From positions 1 to 17,437 of the forward strand of contig JAKOXJ010000053.1 in assembly GCA_029781075.1 (NCBI GenBank): DNA of 17,437 nucleotides. Reading direction: 5' to 3'. Position 1 is the stretch's first letter, and every line of letters begins with the position of its first letter. A program made the translations under genes and the position numbers. Shown in pieces: positions 1 to 5,458 of this stretch. A model generated the notes under the pieces. The model was not told where the DNA came from. It saw nothing but the letters and a program-made list of their open reading frames with translations, and did no database searches. The stretch comes from a bacterium (GTDB lineage: Bacteria > Patescibacteriota > Saccharimonadia > Saccharimonadales > HK-STAS-PATE-42).

Positions 1-142
1 CACTTAGAAATATTGTTAGAACTGTAAAGAAGGAATAAAGAGCCACTCTTTTTAGAAACTTGGACCTGGGCTCATGGGCGTGAGTTACCTTATGGTAGGA
101 GTTCTTCTTAACCTTTTTTGTTTTGGTGTCTTTTTCTGCCAT
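1..142 (-). CDS. Hypothetical membrane protein, N-terminal part only (runs off left edge)
   Basis: Reading leftward from an ATG at 142, 47 codons stay open to the window edge. The peptide begins with a very lysine-rich segment (MAEKDTKTKKVKKNSYHK) and from about residue 33 turns hydrophobic (ALYSFFTVLTIFL), as expected for a cytoplasmic basic tail followed by a first membrane helix. The gene is divergent from the DUF4367-like gene at 278, with 135 bases between them. Upstream of the ATG on minus is TGCTAAAAT, an extended -10-like sequence about 11 nt from the start, and no clear Shine-Dalgarno. The family cannot be named from this fragment. That it is coding rests on the open frame, the sensible composition and the divergent arrangement. 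Confidence 0.6.
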   Translation of the reverse strand, partial: MAEKDTKTKKVKKNSYHKVTHAHEPRSKFLKRVALYSFFTVLTIFLS

Positions 143-222
143 TGATAGTCTTAATTTTAGCAAATTTTGGTTAAAAATTATGCAAACTTTAATATGGCTT
201 ATGCTAAACTTATTTTGTAAGA

Positions 223-240
223 TATTTCTACTTAGAAATA
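223..240. promoter_or_regulatory. Perfect AT-rich inverted repeat in a divergent intergenic region
   Basis: TATTTCTA and TAGAAATA, separated by two bases, form a perfect 8-bp inverted repeat between two divergent genes. It could be an operator for a dimeric regulator or a small hairpin in the leader of the plus-strand gene. A half-site-like CTTAGAAATA also occurs at 3-12. At this AT content the match could be chance. Confidence 0.3.
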
Positions 241-277
241 ATTTAAAAAAGAACTAGAGAGGGTTAAATAAAGTTCA

Positions 278-1552
278 ATGCCGCAGGCCAGCACTACACC
301 AAAACGTAAGGGCAGAGCTAAGAATAACCTCAGTAGTTTTGATATTAATCAGATAGAAGCGGATCTTTTTGCTGTCGAGTCTGAGACTTTAGACCTTGAT
401 TCTGGCCCTGCCAAGAAGACAGAAACTACATCAAACCAAAATAACACTGATACTGCTTCTGAGAGTAAGAAAAGTGGTAATTTTAAAGCACACCCTGTAA
501 ATGTTGTAGATTTTAATCCTGATAACTCTAAGTTACTACATAAGGTTCTAAGAACCGATCAGAAACAGATACCTAAGCCACAGCAACAGAAAGTTAAGCC
601 CCAGCGAGTATACGGAGATGATACTAGAGAGCGAAGCTATAAGCCTACAGTAAAACCGAAGGTATTAAAAGTTAGTACGAATAAAGCTAGTGTCGGCGGG
701 ATGGATGGCTTCAGGAAGCCGAGTGGCTTAAAAGCGGTTGCTCCGAGCAAGCCTCAATATAGGTCCCAAGAAACTGTTAGCCCAGAGATAAAACCTGAGC
801 CAGCTATACCAGAGGTAATAATTAGACCAAGTCTAAATACTTCTGCCGTTGCCTTAACAGGGATGAGTAGGGCCAACCAGTTTAACAGGTTTACATTGGA
901 GCAGCATAAAACATCTCTGCAGAACCAAATAGAGAAAGATTCCCTCTTTACCAAGAGCCTAGATGGGGATGTTGAGATATTTGACAAAGGCCTACAGACA
1001 AATAGTGGTAGAAAAGTTTACAATGTAAAAAGGAGAAAATCTATGCTAGGCGGAGTAGATCAGCACAATCTTGGACCAGGAAAATTTGGTAGGGCTTTTA
1101 AGTCAAAGCCTGTTAAGTTCTTGGCGCCAGTTTTTGTAGTATTTATCGTAGCTGCCTACATAACTTATATAAATATTCCGAGCATCAGTATAAAAATGGC
1201 TGAAAACAAATCTGGCGTAGCAGTGTCTGAACCAAGTTATGCTCCAGATGGGTACAAGCTCTCTAATTCGATAGAGTCTGAGACTGGTAAGGTAGCAATG
1301 AGCTTCAAGAAGAGTGATAATGAGTCTTACGATGTTTCTCAACAAGTTAGTGACTGGGACTCTAAGGCGCTTTTAGAAAATAAGATCCTTAAGGAGACTA
1401 CGGAATACAGCGCATACACTGATAGAGGCTTAACAATATATGTATACGATGGAAAAGCCACTTGGGTTAATCAGGGCAAGGTATACGAAATAAAACTTGA
1501 TGGCTCTAAGATAGATACCGAAGATATGGTCCGCATTGCCGGAAGCATGTAG
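278..1552 (+). CDS. Single-pass membrane protein with C-terminal DUF4367-like domain
   Basis: A 424-residue protein in three parts. Residues 1 to about 275 are polar, low in complexity and rich in K, P, Q, S and T, so probably disordered. About 279-299 form one hydrophobic helix (FLAPVFVVFIVAAYITYI). The rest is an extracytoplasmic domain with repeated S/T-x-T/S patterns ending in GKATWVNQGKVYEI and a final DxxxMVRIAGSM helix, which resembles DUF4367-type domains found in anti-sigma-like and lipoprotein-sorting-like proteins. The domain call is from pattern memory and has moderate confidence. No catalytic residues are evident. The ATG at 278 is the first possible start, since an in-frame TAA lies three codons upstream. 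A purine-rich AGAGAGGG lies about 14 nt upstream, rather far for a ribosome site. It converges on the next gene with one base between stops. Confidence 0.8.
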   Translation: MPQASTTPKRKGRAKNNLSSFDINQIEADLFAVESETLDLDSGPAKKTETTSNQNNTDTASESKKSGNFKAHPVNVVDFNPDNSKLLHKVLRTDQKQIPKPQQQKVKPQRVYGDDTRERSYKPTVKPKVLKVSTNKASVGGMDGFRKPSGLKAVAPSKPQYRSQETVSPEIKPEPAIPEVIIRPSLNTSAVALTGMSRANQFNRFTLEQHKTSLQNQIEKDSLFTKSLDGDVEIFDKGLQTNSGRKVYNVKRRKSMLGGVDQHNLGPGKFGRAFKSKPVKFLAPVFVVFIVAAYITYINIPSISIKMAENKSGVAVSEPSYAPDGYKLSNSIESETGKVAMSFKKSDNESYDVSQQVSDWDSKALLENKILKETTEYSAYTDRGLTIYVYDGKATWVNQGKVYEIKLDGSKIDTEDMVRIAGSM

Positions 1553-1553
1553 A

Positions 1554-2285
1554 TCAATCTACTTCGATGTAGGCAAAATTGCACTCAATGATTCCTAGTA
1601 AGCCCTTTTGTAAAGTAGATCCATCTGCTATGACCAGCATTTGATCATCTATCCTATCCGAATCTGTAGCATCAGCAAGGTCAACTACCCTTGCACCGTT
1701 TGCCCTTAGCTTTGATGCACTGTAGTAACTTAACAATCCCCGATCATCCATATAGCCTCCCGAAGCATATGATAAAGGGTTGCTTTCTTGATCTCTCTCA
1801 AACAACCCCCTATACTCTGTGCAGTAGTATACTGGGACCTTTGGAGCCTCAATAACTTGTAATCTAGCTGTATGAAATGTCTCCCGATAAGATTCTAGAT
1901 TGTCCTTAATATTTTGCATTTCTTTATCAATCCTTCTGTATTCATCCATGTCACCCCTTAGCTCAGCCTTTTTACGCTCTACGGCCAGTTCATAGAGTAG
2001 ATTATCTGGGCTAGTGTTTGCCATATCAAAACTGGCAAGTGCAATCTCGCCGGTGTTCGCATAGTTACGTGATCCACTCTGACTCCATGATTCATCAGAT
2101 ATCTTTTGTGAATCAATTTTTGCATAATCTATATCATCAGTCTCATATTCATGACCCGAGAATAGAAGATCATTAAGGTCTAGGCCGCGTGAAGTTAAAT
2201 GATCTAAGAGTCTCTGAACAGATGGTTCGTTAGGCCTTTCAAGCCCACCAAATGACTTACGCTCTATGATAATTTCTGCTTTCAT
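1554..2285 (-). CDS. Hypothetical protein (243 aa)
   Basis: I do not recognise a family. The protein is soluble and acidic. Residues about 95-140 are charged and helical (ERKKAELRGDMDEYRRIDK and following), probably a short coiled coil, and the C-terminal 100 residues look like a mixed alpha/beta domain ending in a hydrophobic strand (IIECNFAYIEVD). There is no signal peptide or membrane helix. It converges on the DUF4367-like gene with almost no spacer, so no separate terminator is apparent. A good promoter lies just upstream, TTGCAA-17 nt-TATAGT with only 7 nt to the ATG, implying a leaderless or nearly leaderless mRNA. Confidence 0.8.
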   Translation of the reverse strand: MKAEIIIERKSFGGLERPNEPSVQRLLDHLTSRGLDLNDLLFSGHEYETDDIDYAKIDSQKISDESWSQSGSRNYANTGEIALASFDMANTSPDNLLYELAVERKKAELRGDMDEYRRIDKEMQNIKDNLESYRETFHTARLQVIEAPKVPVYYCTEYRGLFERDQESNPLSYASGGYMDDRGLLSYYSASKLRANGARVVDLADATDSDRIDDQMLVIADGSTLQKGLLGIIECNFAYIEVD

Positions 2286-2292
2286 TTATACT

Positions 2293-2321
2293 ACTATAAC
2301 ATTTATCAGTCTATATTGCAA
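2293..2321 (-). promoter_or_regulatory. Promoter, leaderless type
   Basis: On the minus strand TTGCAA (2316-2321) is followed after 17 nt by TATAGT (2293-2298), and the ATG of the 243-aa gene begins 7 nt further on. With a normal start distance, transcription would begin at or next to the A of the ATG. No Shine-Dalgarno can fit in this space. Confidence 0.55.
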
Positions 2322-2394
2322 TACCTGGAACCCTTGGTTATTAGCTAGTCAATATCTTAGTTGATGACTAAAATATGCTAAAGACTCCGGGTAA

Positions 2395-2676
2395 TTATTT
2401 AGCTATGGAATATATAGCAGATATAAATACGGTAAAACCTAGTAATCGCCTAAAGTAATTTACTCCGTCCAATAGCTCAAGTATTGCCCAGCAGATTAGA
2501 ATGGCTTTGCCAGAATATGAGATTAGTTTATTAATTTCTGCAGAGCTAAATACTAATGATAGTAGTTTAGTGGCTACCCAGCCATAGATAAAGATATTGG
2601 GTCGTTGATATATTACTACCCGACCATCATTATCTTTAAAAAAGTGTTGGCCTTTAGGACTTCGTGCTATGGACAT
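2395..2676 (-). CDS. Small two-helix membrane protein (93 aa)
   Basis: A short protein with a polar N-terminal 25 residues (GQHFFKDNDGRVVIYQRPN), then hydrophobic segments at about 28-45 and about 55-92 broken by a few polar residues (ELLDGVNYFRR). It probably crosses the membrane two or three times. The family is not recognised. The ATG at 2676 lies 6 nt after the stop of the upstream GrpB-like gene on the same strand, so the two are probably one transcript. No Shine-Dalgarno is visible, so translation may depend on coupling. Confidence 0.7.
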   Translation of the reverse strand: MSIARSPKGQHFFKDNDGRVVIYQRPNIFIYGWVATKLLSLVFSSAEINKLISYSGKAILICWAILELLDGVNYFRRLLGFTVFISAIYSIAK

Positions 2677-2682
2677 ATTTAG

Positions 2683-3258
2683 TTAAAGAGTTTGTGGCCT
2701 TCCCGCCTTGTCCCACTCTCTTGCCTTAACCTTGAGATCTTCCAAGAAATCGATCTTGCCTCTACCATACGCATTATAATCTTGGTCAGTATATTCTTTC
2801 ATAAGCTTAAGCTTATGGTTGCTGTAGGAATCTCTTGCTGCCGCACTTGCTCTTAGATAGTCGCGGAAAATAATTGTGTCATCAAGCTGAAAGTTGCCAT
2901 CCTGCATGACATGGATGCTAAATGCCCTATGGCCATCCTCATCTCTAGTGAAGTATTCTTCTGGCTCATCTTTTTGGATATAATCACCCCAACACTTAAA
3001 GCCCTTTTCTTCCATTTGTTTGTATATACTTTTAACCTTGTCTAAATCCTTTACATTGATGTATACGTCGATTTGAGGTTTGGCGATCATTCCTGGGACA
3101 GATGTACTGCCTCCATGTTCCATCCAAACAAGGTTTGTTCCGAACAGAGGCTTAAGTTCTGCGGCGATATGATTATATTTATCAACCCATTTTGGATCAT
3201 AGCCGACTAGCTTATACGATCTGTTGGGCCTTTTATTTACGTTCACAACGTCTGACAT
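2683..3258 (-). CDS. GrpB/UPF0157 family nucleotidyltransferase-fold protein
   Basis: A 191-residue protein with the GrpB (UPF0157) signature: N-terminal YDPKWVDKYNHI, then EHGGSTSVPGMIAKPQIDV at about 47-65 holding the G-S-T-S-V-P-G loop and a K-x-x-x-D pair (K60, D64), and the C-terminal FRDYLRASAAARDSY helix typical of the family. Members belong to the nucleotidyltransferase fold superfamily. Some are annotated as glutamate-rich protein B or dephospho-CoA kinase-like, but the substrate is generally unknown. The length is normal. It is followed at 6 nt by the small membrane protein gene. The start has a TATGAT hexamer 9 nt upstream, preceded by TG one base away (extended -10), with no ribosome site, so the mRNA may be leaderless. 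One copy of the repeated spacer element lies upstream. Confidence 0.88.
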   Translation of the reverse strand: MSDVVNVNKRPNRSYKLVGYDPKWVDKYNHIAAELKPLFGTNLVWMEHGGSTSVPGMIAKPQIDVYINVKDLDKVKSIYKQMEEKGFKCWGDYIQKDEPEEYFTRDEDGHRAFSIHVMQDGNFQLDDTIIFRDYLRASAAARDSYSNHKLKLMKEYTDQDYNAYGRGKIDFLEDLKVKAREWDKAGRPQTL

Positions 3259-3267
3259 ATATATCTA

Positions 3268-3276
3268 ATCATATCA
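3268..3276 (-). promoter_or_regulatory. Extended -10 promoter element, GrpB-like gene
   Basis: Minus-strand TGATATGAT gives an extended -10 (TG-n-TATGAT, hexamer at 3268-3273) 9 nt before the ATG at 3258. No good -35 is seen, which extended -10 promoters tolerate. Confidence 0.4.
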
Positions 3277-3314
3277 AAGGCCATGTTTTTAAAGTGTTTG
3301 AATACGGAGCACTT

Positions 3315-3389
3315 ATGCTAGGCTTGGGTGGTTCGAAATGGAACCAGATTAGAGAGGAGTTAGTGAGGATGGGCACACTGATTCTATAG
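3315..3389 (+). repeat. Spacer repeat copy 1 with conserved plus-strand small ORF
   Basis: First of three diverged copies of an element found in successive spacers of the minus-strand gene block. On plus it reads as a 24-codon frame whose conserved core is GGSKWNQIREELVRMG, with an ATG at 3315 preceded by GGAG at a 5-nt gap. The inverted repeat TGGTTCGAAATGGAACCA lies at 3329-3346. The frame ends 6 nt inside the 3' end of the convergent amidotransferase gene. It may be a translated micropeptide, a structured RNA element, or a remnant of a duplicated gene. Confidence 0.5.
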
Positions 3390-3962
3390 ATTTAAGAGAA
3401 TTGACTTAAAGATTGCCTTGCCATCACCCTTATCTTTTTTGCTTTCAGGGTGAAATTGTATGCCATAGATAGGTTTTGATATGTGCCTAAATATCTCTAC
3501 ACCCTGAGAGGATACTGCAATAGTCTTAAGAGGATATTTTACAGTTTTTGCATACCAATTATGGCTTTCTACAATAATGGGGTGTGGGTTCAAGGCCGTA
3601 AAACCAGAATTATCTTTCAAATTTAATTTACGATATCTAGTCCTTCTATACTTACTTATATACCTCTTCTTATCCAGACTAAGATGATTACTGAACGCAT
3701 GGATTATAAGATCGAAACCTAGGCATATACCGATTATGGGGCCCTCATGTGAAAGTATTAAGTCAAACTCGTTCTTGTATTCTTTGTGATGCCAAGGGAC
3801 TGGCTTACCATGACCGCCTGAGAATATAACCAAATCACCCTTAGATACTGTTAAGTTTATTGGGTCTTGAATTTCAATACTCTTAGTTTTATATATTTCT
3901 TTTAGAAGTCTTTTAAGTCTTTTTGAACTTGAATGGTTATTATCAACTATAACTACTTTCAT
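3384..3962 (-). CDS. Class I glutamine amidotransferase (stand-alone)
   Basis: A 192-residue flavodoxin-like class I glutaminase domain. The nucleophile elbow is GICLGFDLI with C80, and the rest of the triad is in YGIQFHPES (H171, E173), so hydrolysis of glutamine to ammonia and glutamate looks possible. The oxyanion-loop region reads FSGGHGKPVPW at about 47-57, unlike the usual SGGP of TrpG/PabA. Residues about 95-115 are very basic. No synthase partner is encoded nearby, so the acceptor is unknown; this could be a free-standing subunit of a ligase elsewhere or a peptidase-like relative. The start is ATG at 3962. A 9-bp terminator-like hairpin lies 15 nt upstream and its T-rich tail merges with a TATTCT hexamer 6 nt from the ATG. 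Confidence 0.85.
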   Translation of the reverse strand: MKVVIVDNNHSSSKRLKRLLKEIYKTKSIEIQDPINLTVSKGDLVIFSGGHGKPVPWHHKEYKNEFDLILSHEGPIIGICLGFDLIIHAFSNHLSLDKKRYISKYRRTRYRKLNLKDNSGFTALNPHPIIVESHNWYAKTVKYPLKTIAVSSQGVEIFRHISKPIYGIQFHPESKKDKGDGKAIFKSILLNL

Positions 3963-3977
3963 ATATATAGAATAACA

Positions 3978-4001
3978 AAACCTCTGCTTTCACAGAGGTT
4001 T
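3978..4001 (-). terminator. Terminator-like hairpin upstream of the amidotransferase gene
   Basis: AAACCTCTG and CAGAGGTTT pair perfectly over 9 bp around a 6-base loop. On minus the stem is followed by TGTTATTCT, a T-rich tail that also contains the presumed -10. It probably ends transcription arriving from the upstream gene at 4452. Its sequence is close to the hairpin behind the tRNA at 5276-5299. Confidence 0.55.
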
Positions 4002-4028
4002 AATAAACATAAGTGTAATGGTGTAGCT

Positions 4029-4103
4029 GTGGTTGGTTCGAAATGGAACCAGGCTAGAGAGGAGTTGGTGGGTATGGCACGAATACTAAACCTTAAAGCC
4101 TAG
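4029..4103 (+). repeat. Spacer repeat copy 2 with conserved plus-strand frame
   Basis: Second copy of the spacer element. The frame reads VVGSKWNQAREELVGMA followed by RILNLKA and a stop at 4101-4103, 11 nt inside the end of the convergent winged-helix gene. No ATG lies at the position used in the other two copies; only a GTG at 4029 could start it, and the nearby ATG at 4019 is out of frame. The inverted repeat TGGTTCGAAATGGAACCA is intact at 4034-4051. Loss of the start suggests this copy, at least, is either decayed or not selected as a protein. Confidence 0.45.
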
Positions 4104-4452
4104 CTACACTGAATCTAGTATCACCTTCGTCGTCTGCAGTTGCAGTGGTAAGACCTAATTCAGCCAGCAAGCTTAGCTCTTCGTATACTGTAGATGTTGA
4201 TTGAATGATTGCAGCTGCAACTTGAGGAGCTGTCATTCCACCTTTTAATACTAATGCGTGCAAAGGAGTAGACGGGTGTCTTGAGGAAGCACGTATAGAT
4301 CTAAACGTCTCGATTAAGGCATCGGTCCTTAAGAGGTCTGCTGGAGTTTGAGAGACCCTCACCTCTTTCTGATAAACCAGTGGAGCGGTGGTGTCAAAAT
4401 TAGCTTCTACTTGGTCTAGAGTTATAGTTCCAGGTCGTCTTTCAAATGTCAT
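4093..4452 (-). CDS. Small winged-helix-like protein (119 aa)
   Basis: The C-terminal half, about residues 66-119, has a pattern like a winged helix-turn-helix: a hydrophobic helix (HALVLKGGM), a T-A-P-Q-V-A-A-A turn-helix, a recognition-like helix STSTVYEELSLLAELGL and a short wing ending in RFSVARL. The N-terminal 60 residues are polar with no recognised domain. It may be a small transcription regulator, but this is assigned from pattern alone. The ATG at 4452 is preceded by AT-rich sequence containing TAAAAT and TATAAT, with no Shine-Dalgarno. It sits between repeat copies 2 and 3. Confidence 0.65.
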   Translation of the reverse strand: MTFERRPGTITLDQVEANFDTTAPLVYQKEVRVSQTPADLLRTDALIETFRSIRASSRHPSTPLHALVLKGGMTAPQVAAAIIQSTSTVYEELSLLAELGLTTATADDEGDTRFSVARL

Positions 4453-4507
4453 AATATTATATATTTTAACAACAATAGATATATAAACAAGCTTTAGTAT
4501 TAATAAA

Positions 4508-4525
4508 CTCCGTTTTTACGCGGAG
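4508..4525 (-). terminator. Weak terminator-like hairpin upstream of the winged-helix gene
   Basis: CTCCG and CGGAG form a 5-bp stem around an 8-base loop. On minus the stem is followed by TTTATTAAT. It occupies the same place relative to the next gene as the stronger hairpins at 3978-4001 and 5276-5299, which supports a shared layout, but the stem is short. Confidence 0.35.
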
Positions 4526-4539
4526 CTTAAAGACTTCGT

Positions 4540-4644
4540 ATGGTAGGCTTGGGTGGTTCGAAATGGAACCAGGTTAGAGAGGAGCTGATTGGTATGGCTA
4601 AGATAGTTAGGACGTGCAGAGAGCTATACTGTGCTAGAACTTAA
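4540..4644 (+). repeat. Spacer repeat copy 3 with conserved plus-strand small ORF
   Basis: Third copy of the spacer element and the longest open frame, 34 codons from ATG at 4540. Its core is GLGGSKWNQVREELIGMA, followed by an unrelated tail ending in a stop at 4642-4644, 17 nt before the end of the convergent gene. The inverted repeat TGGTTCGAAATGGAACCA is intact. Compared with copy 1, the changes fall almost only at codon positions 1 and 3 (TTA/CTG for Leu, ATT/GTT for Ile/Val, GTG/ATT for Val/Ile), as expected if the plus frame has been translated. Confidence 0.5.
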
Positions 4645-4661
4645 GTGATGGGGATTGAACC

Positions 4662-5258
4662 CTAGGTGCGACGTATTATATAAGCCGTCAGATAATCAAT
4701 TTGATGATTATCATTAAACTTAGTGTCACAGGTGGCCTCATAGTCAACAGACTCTAAGGTAAACTTAGTTCTTTCTATATTCCTTAAAGCTTTGCTTACT
4801 CCAGTTTTGTAGTGCGTCATTAAAACAATTGCTTCTGGACCATATTTATTAAACAAATCAATCAAAACATTATCTAGTACTTTAAGACGAGGTTTCTTCT
4901 CAGGACCTACTGGAGCTGATTTGTCTGCATGGATATTACTTATATAGAATGCATTTTCTAAGCCTCCTAGGAAGCCTTGAATTTTATCTCTGTCTTTATC
5001 ATTTGTTCTCCAGAAGGCATTTTCACCAGTGAACTCTTCATCTATAAGCCCTTGGATGTCACTGTCATAGTCAATGCCGTAGATATAGAGATATGGAAGA
5101 TCACCTGGAGTATTCTTAAAATCTATGACGAAACCTTTTGGGTTATTCCGTATTTTACTTAGATACTTCTTAACACTTTCTAAATCTTGTACTTCGCCCC
5201 AGGGTGCTGCAGAATACGCTTCAGCACATGATTTTACTTCTCGGTCTGTCGTTTCCAT
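4662..5258 (-). CDS. Hypothetical protein, faintly GNAT-like (198 aa)
   Basis: Not recognised with certainty. A long soluble protein with AEAYSAAPWGE near the N-terminus, FYISNIHAD in the middle and a helix VLDNVLIDLFNKYG followed by a hydrophobic strand (AIVLMTH). This order of a strand, a helix and a strand recalls a GCN5-type acetyltransferase, but the acetyl-CoA loop is not clear. The frame is open back to a GTG at 5291, but that lies inside the tRNA terminator hairpin. The ATG at 5258 is preferred because TATTAT lies 8 nt upstream, the same arrangement as its neighbours. It begins METTDREVKS. Confidence 0.65.
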   Translation of the reverse strand: METTDREVKSCAEAYSAAPWGEVQDLESVKKYLSKIRNNPKGFVIDFKNTPGDLPYLYIYGIDYDSDIQGLIDEEFTGENAFWRTNDKDRDKIQGFLGGLENAFYISNIHADKSAPVGPEKKPRLKVLDNVLIDLFNKYGPEAIVLMTHYKTGVSKALRNIERTKFTLESVDYEATCDTKFNDNHQIDYLTAYIIRRT

Positions 5259-5266
5259 ATATCTAT

Positions 5267-5272
5267 ATAATA
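5267..5272 (-). promoter_or_regulatory. -10-like hexamer, 198-aa protein gene
   Basis: TATTAT on minus, 8 nt before the ATG at 5258 and just behind the tRNA terminator. The distance implies a leaderless or nearly leaderless mRNA. No clear -35 is seen, as the upstream position falls in the terminator stem. Confidence 0.35.
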
Positions 5273-5275
5273 ACA

Positions 5276-5299
5276 AAGCCTCCGTATGCACAGAGGTTT
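5276..5299 (-). terminator. Terminator behind tRNA-Met
   Basis: On minus AAACCTCTG pairs with CGGAGGCTT around a 6-base loop, with one A-C mismatch and one G-U pair, followed by TGTTATT. It starts 14 nt after the CCA end of the tRNA. It is a close relative of the hairpin at 3978-4001. Confidence 0.6.
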
Positions 5300-5313
5300 A
5301 AGCATAAGCGTAA

Positions 5314-5390
5314 TGGTAGCGGTGACTGGAATTGAACCAGTGACCTCAGGCTTATGAGTCCTGCGCTCTAACCAACTGAGCTACACCGCC
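5314..5390 (-). tRNA. tRNA-Met, anticodon CAU, CCA encoded
   Basis: A 77-nt tRNA with a 7-bp acceptor stem (GGCGGTG with CACCGCT, including a G1-U72 pair), D-arm GCTC-AGTTGGTTA-GAGC, anticodon loop CTCATAA, T-arm ACTGG-TTCAATT-CCAGT, discriminator A and an encoded CCA. The acceptor end with its G-U first pair resembles elongator tRNA-Met of Gram-positive bacteria, so Met is preferred. A CAU tRNA read as Ile after lysidine modification cannot be excluded. The last pair of the anticodon stem is an A31-G39 mismatch. Confidence 0.92.
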
Positions 5391-5402
5391 ATATTTGCTC
5401 TA

Positions 5403-5411
5403 ATTATACCA
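5403..5411 (-). promoter_or_regulatory. Extended -10 promoter of tRNA-Met
   Basis: TGGTATAAT on minus is an extended -10 (hexamer at 5403-5408), 12 nt before the first base of the mature tRNA. This leaves a short 5' leader for RNase P to remove. A consensus -35 is not visible. Confidence 0.6.
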
Positions 5412-5458
5412 GAAAATTGAGCTCCCCACGAGGGGGCATTCTATAGGGTTTATGTTTA

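Noticed and set aside
3315..4644. The three spacer repeats as integron attC sites
   Set aside because: Their place after stop codons in a one-way gene array fits, but I find no RYYYAAC/GTTRRRY core pair at either end of any copy and no integrase gene in the window.
3315..4644. The repeats as 5S rRNA-like or tRNA-like RNA genes on minus
   Set aside because: The minus strand has CATTTCGAAC, like 5S loop C, and TTCGAA, like a T-loop, but helix II and acceptor-stem pairings cannot be formed and the stem lies in the wrong place for a T-arm.
4646..4667. T-arm-like sequence of a tRNA remnant or att site (GGGTTCAATCCCC on minus)
   Set aside because: Only a 13-base T-arm resemblance with a 3-bp stem; no acceptor or anticodon part nearby and it overlaps the end of a coding region.
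5428..5444. GC-rich hairpin CCCC-ACGA-GGGG before the histidine kinase gene as a terminator
   Set aside because: The stem is only 4-5 bp with no T-run on plus; on minus there is no upstream gene for it to end. It could shade the ribosome site, but this is not supported further.
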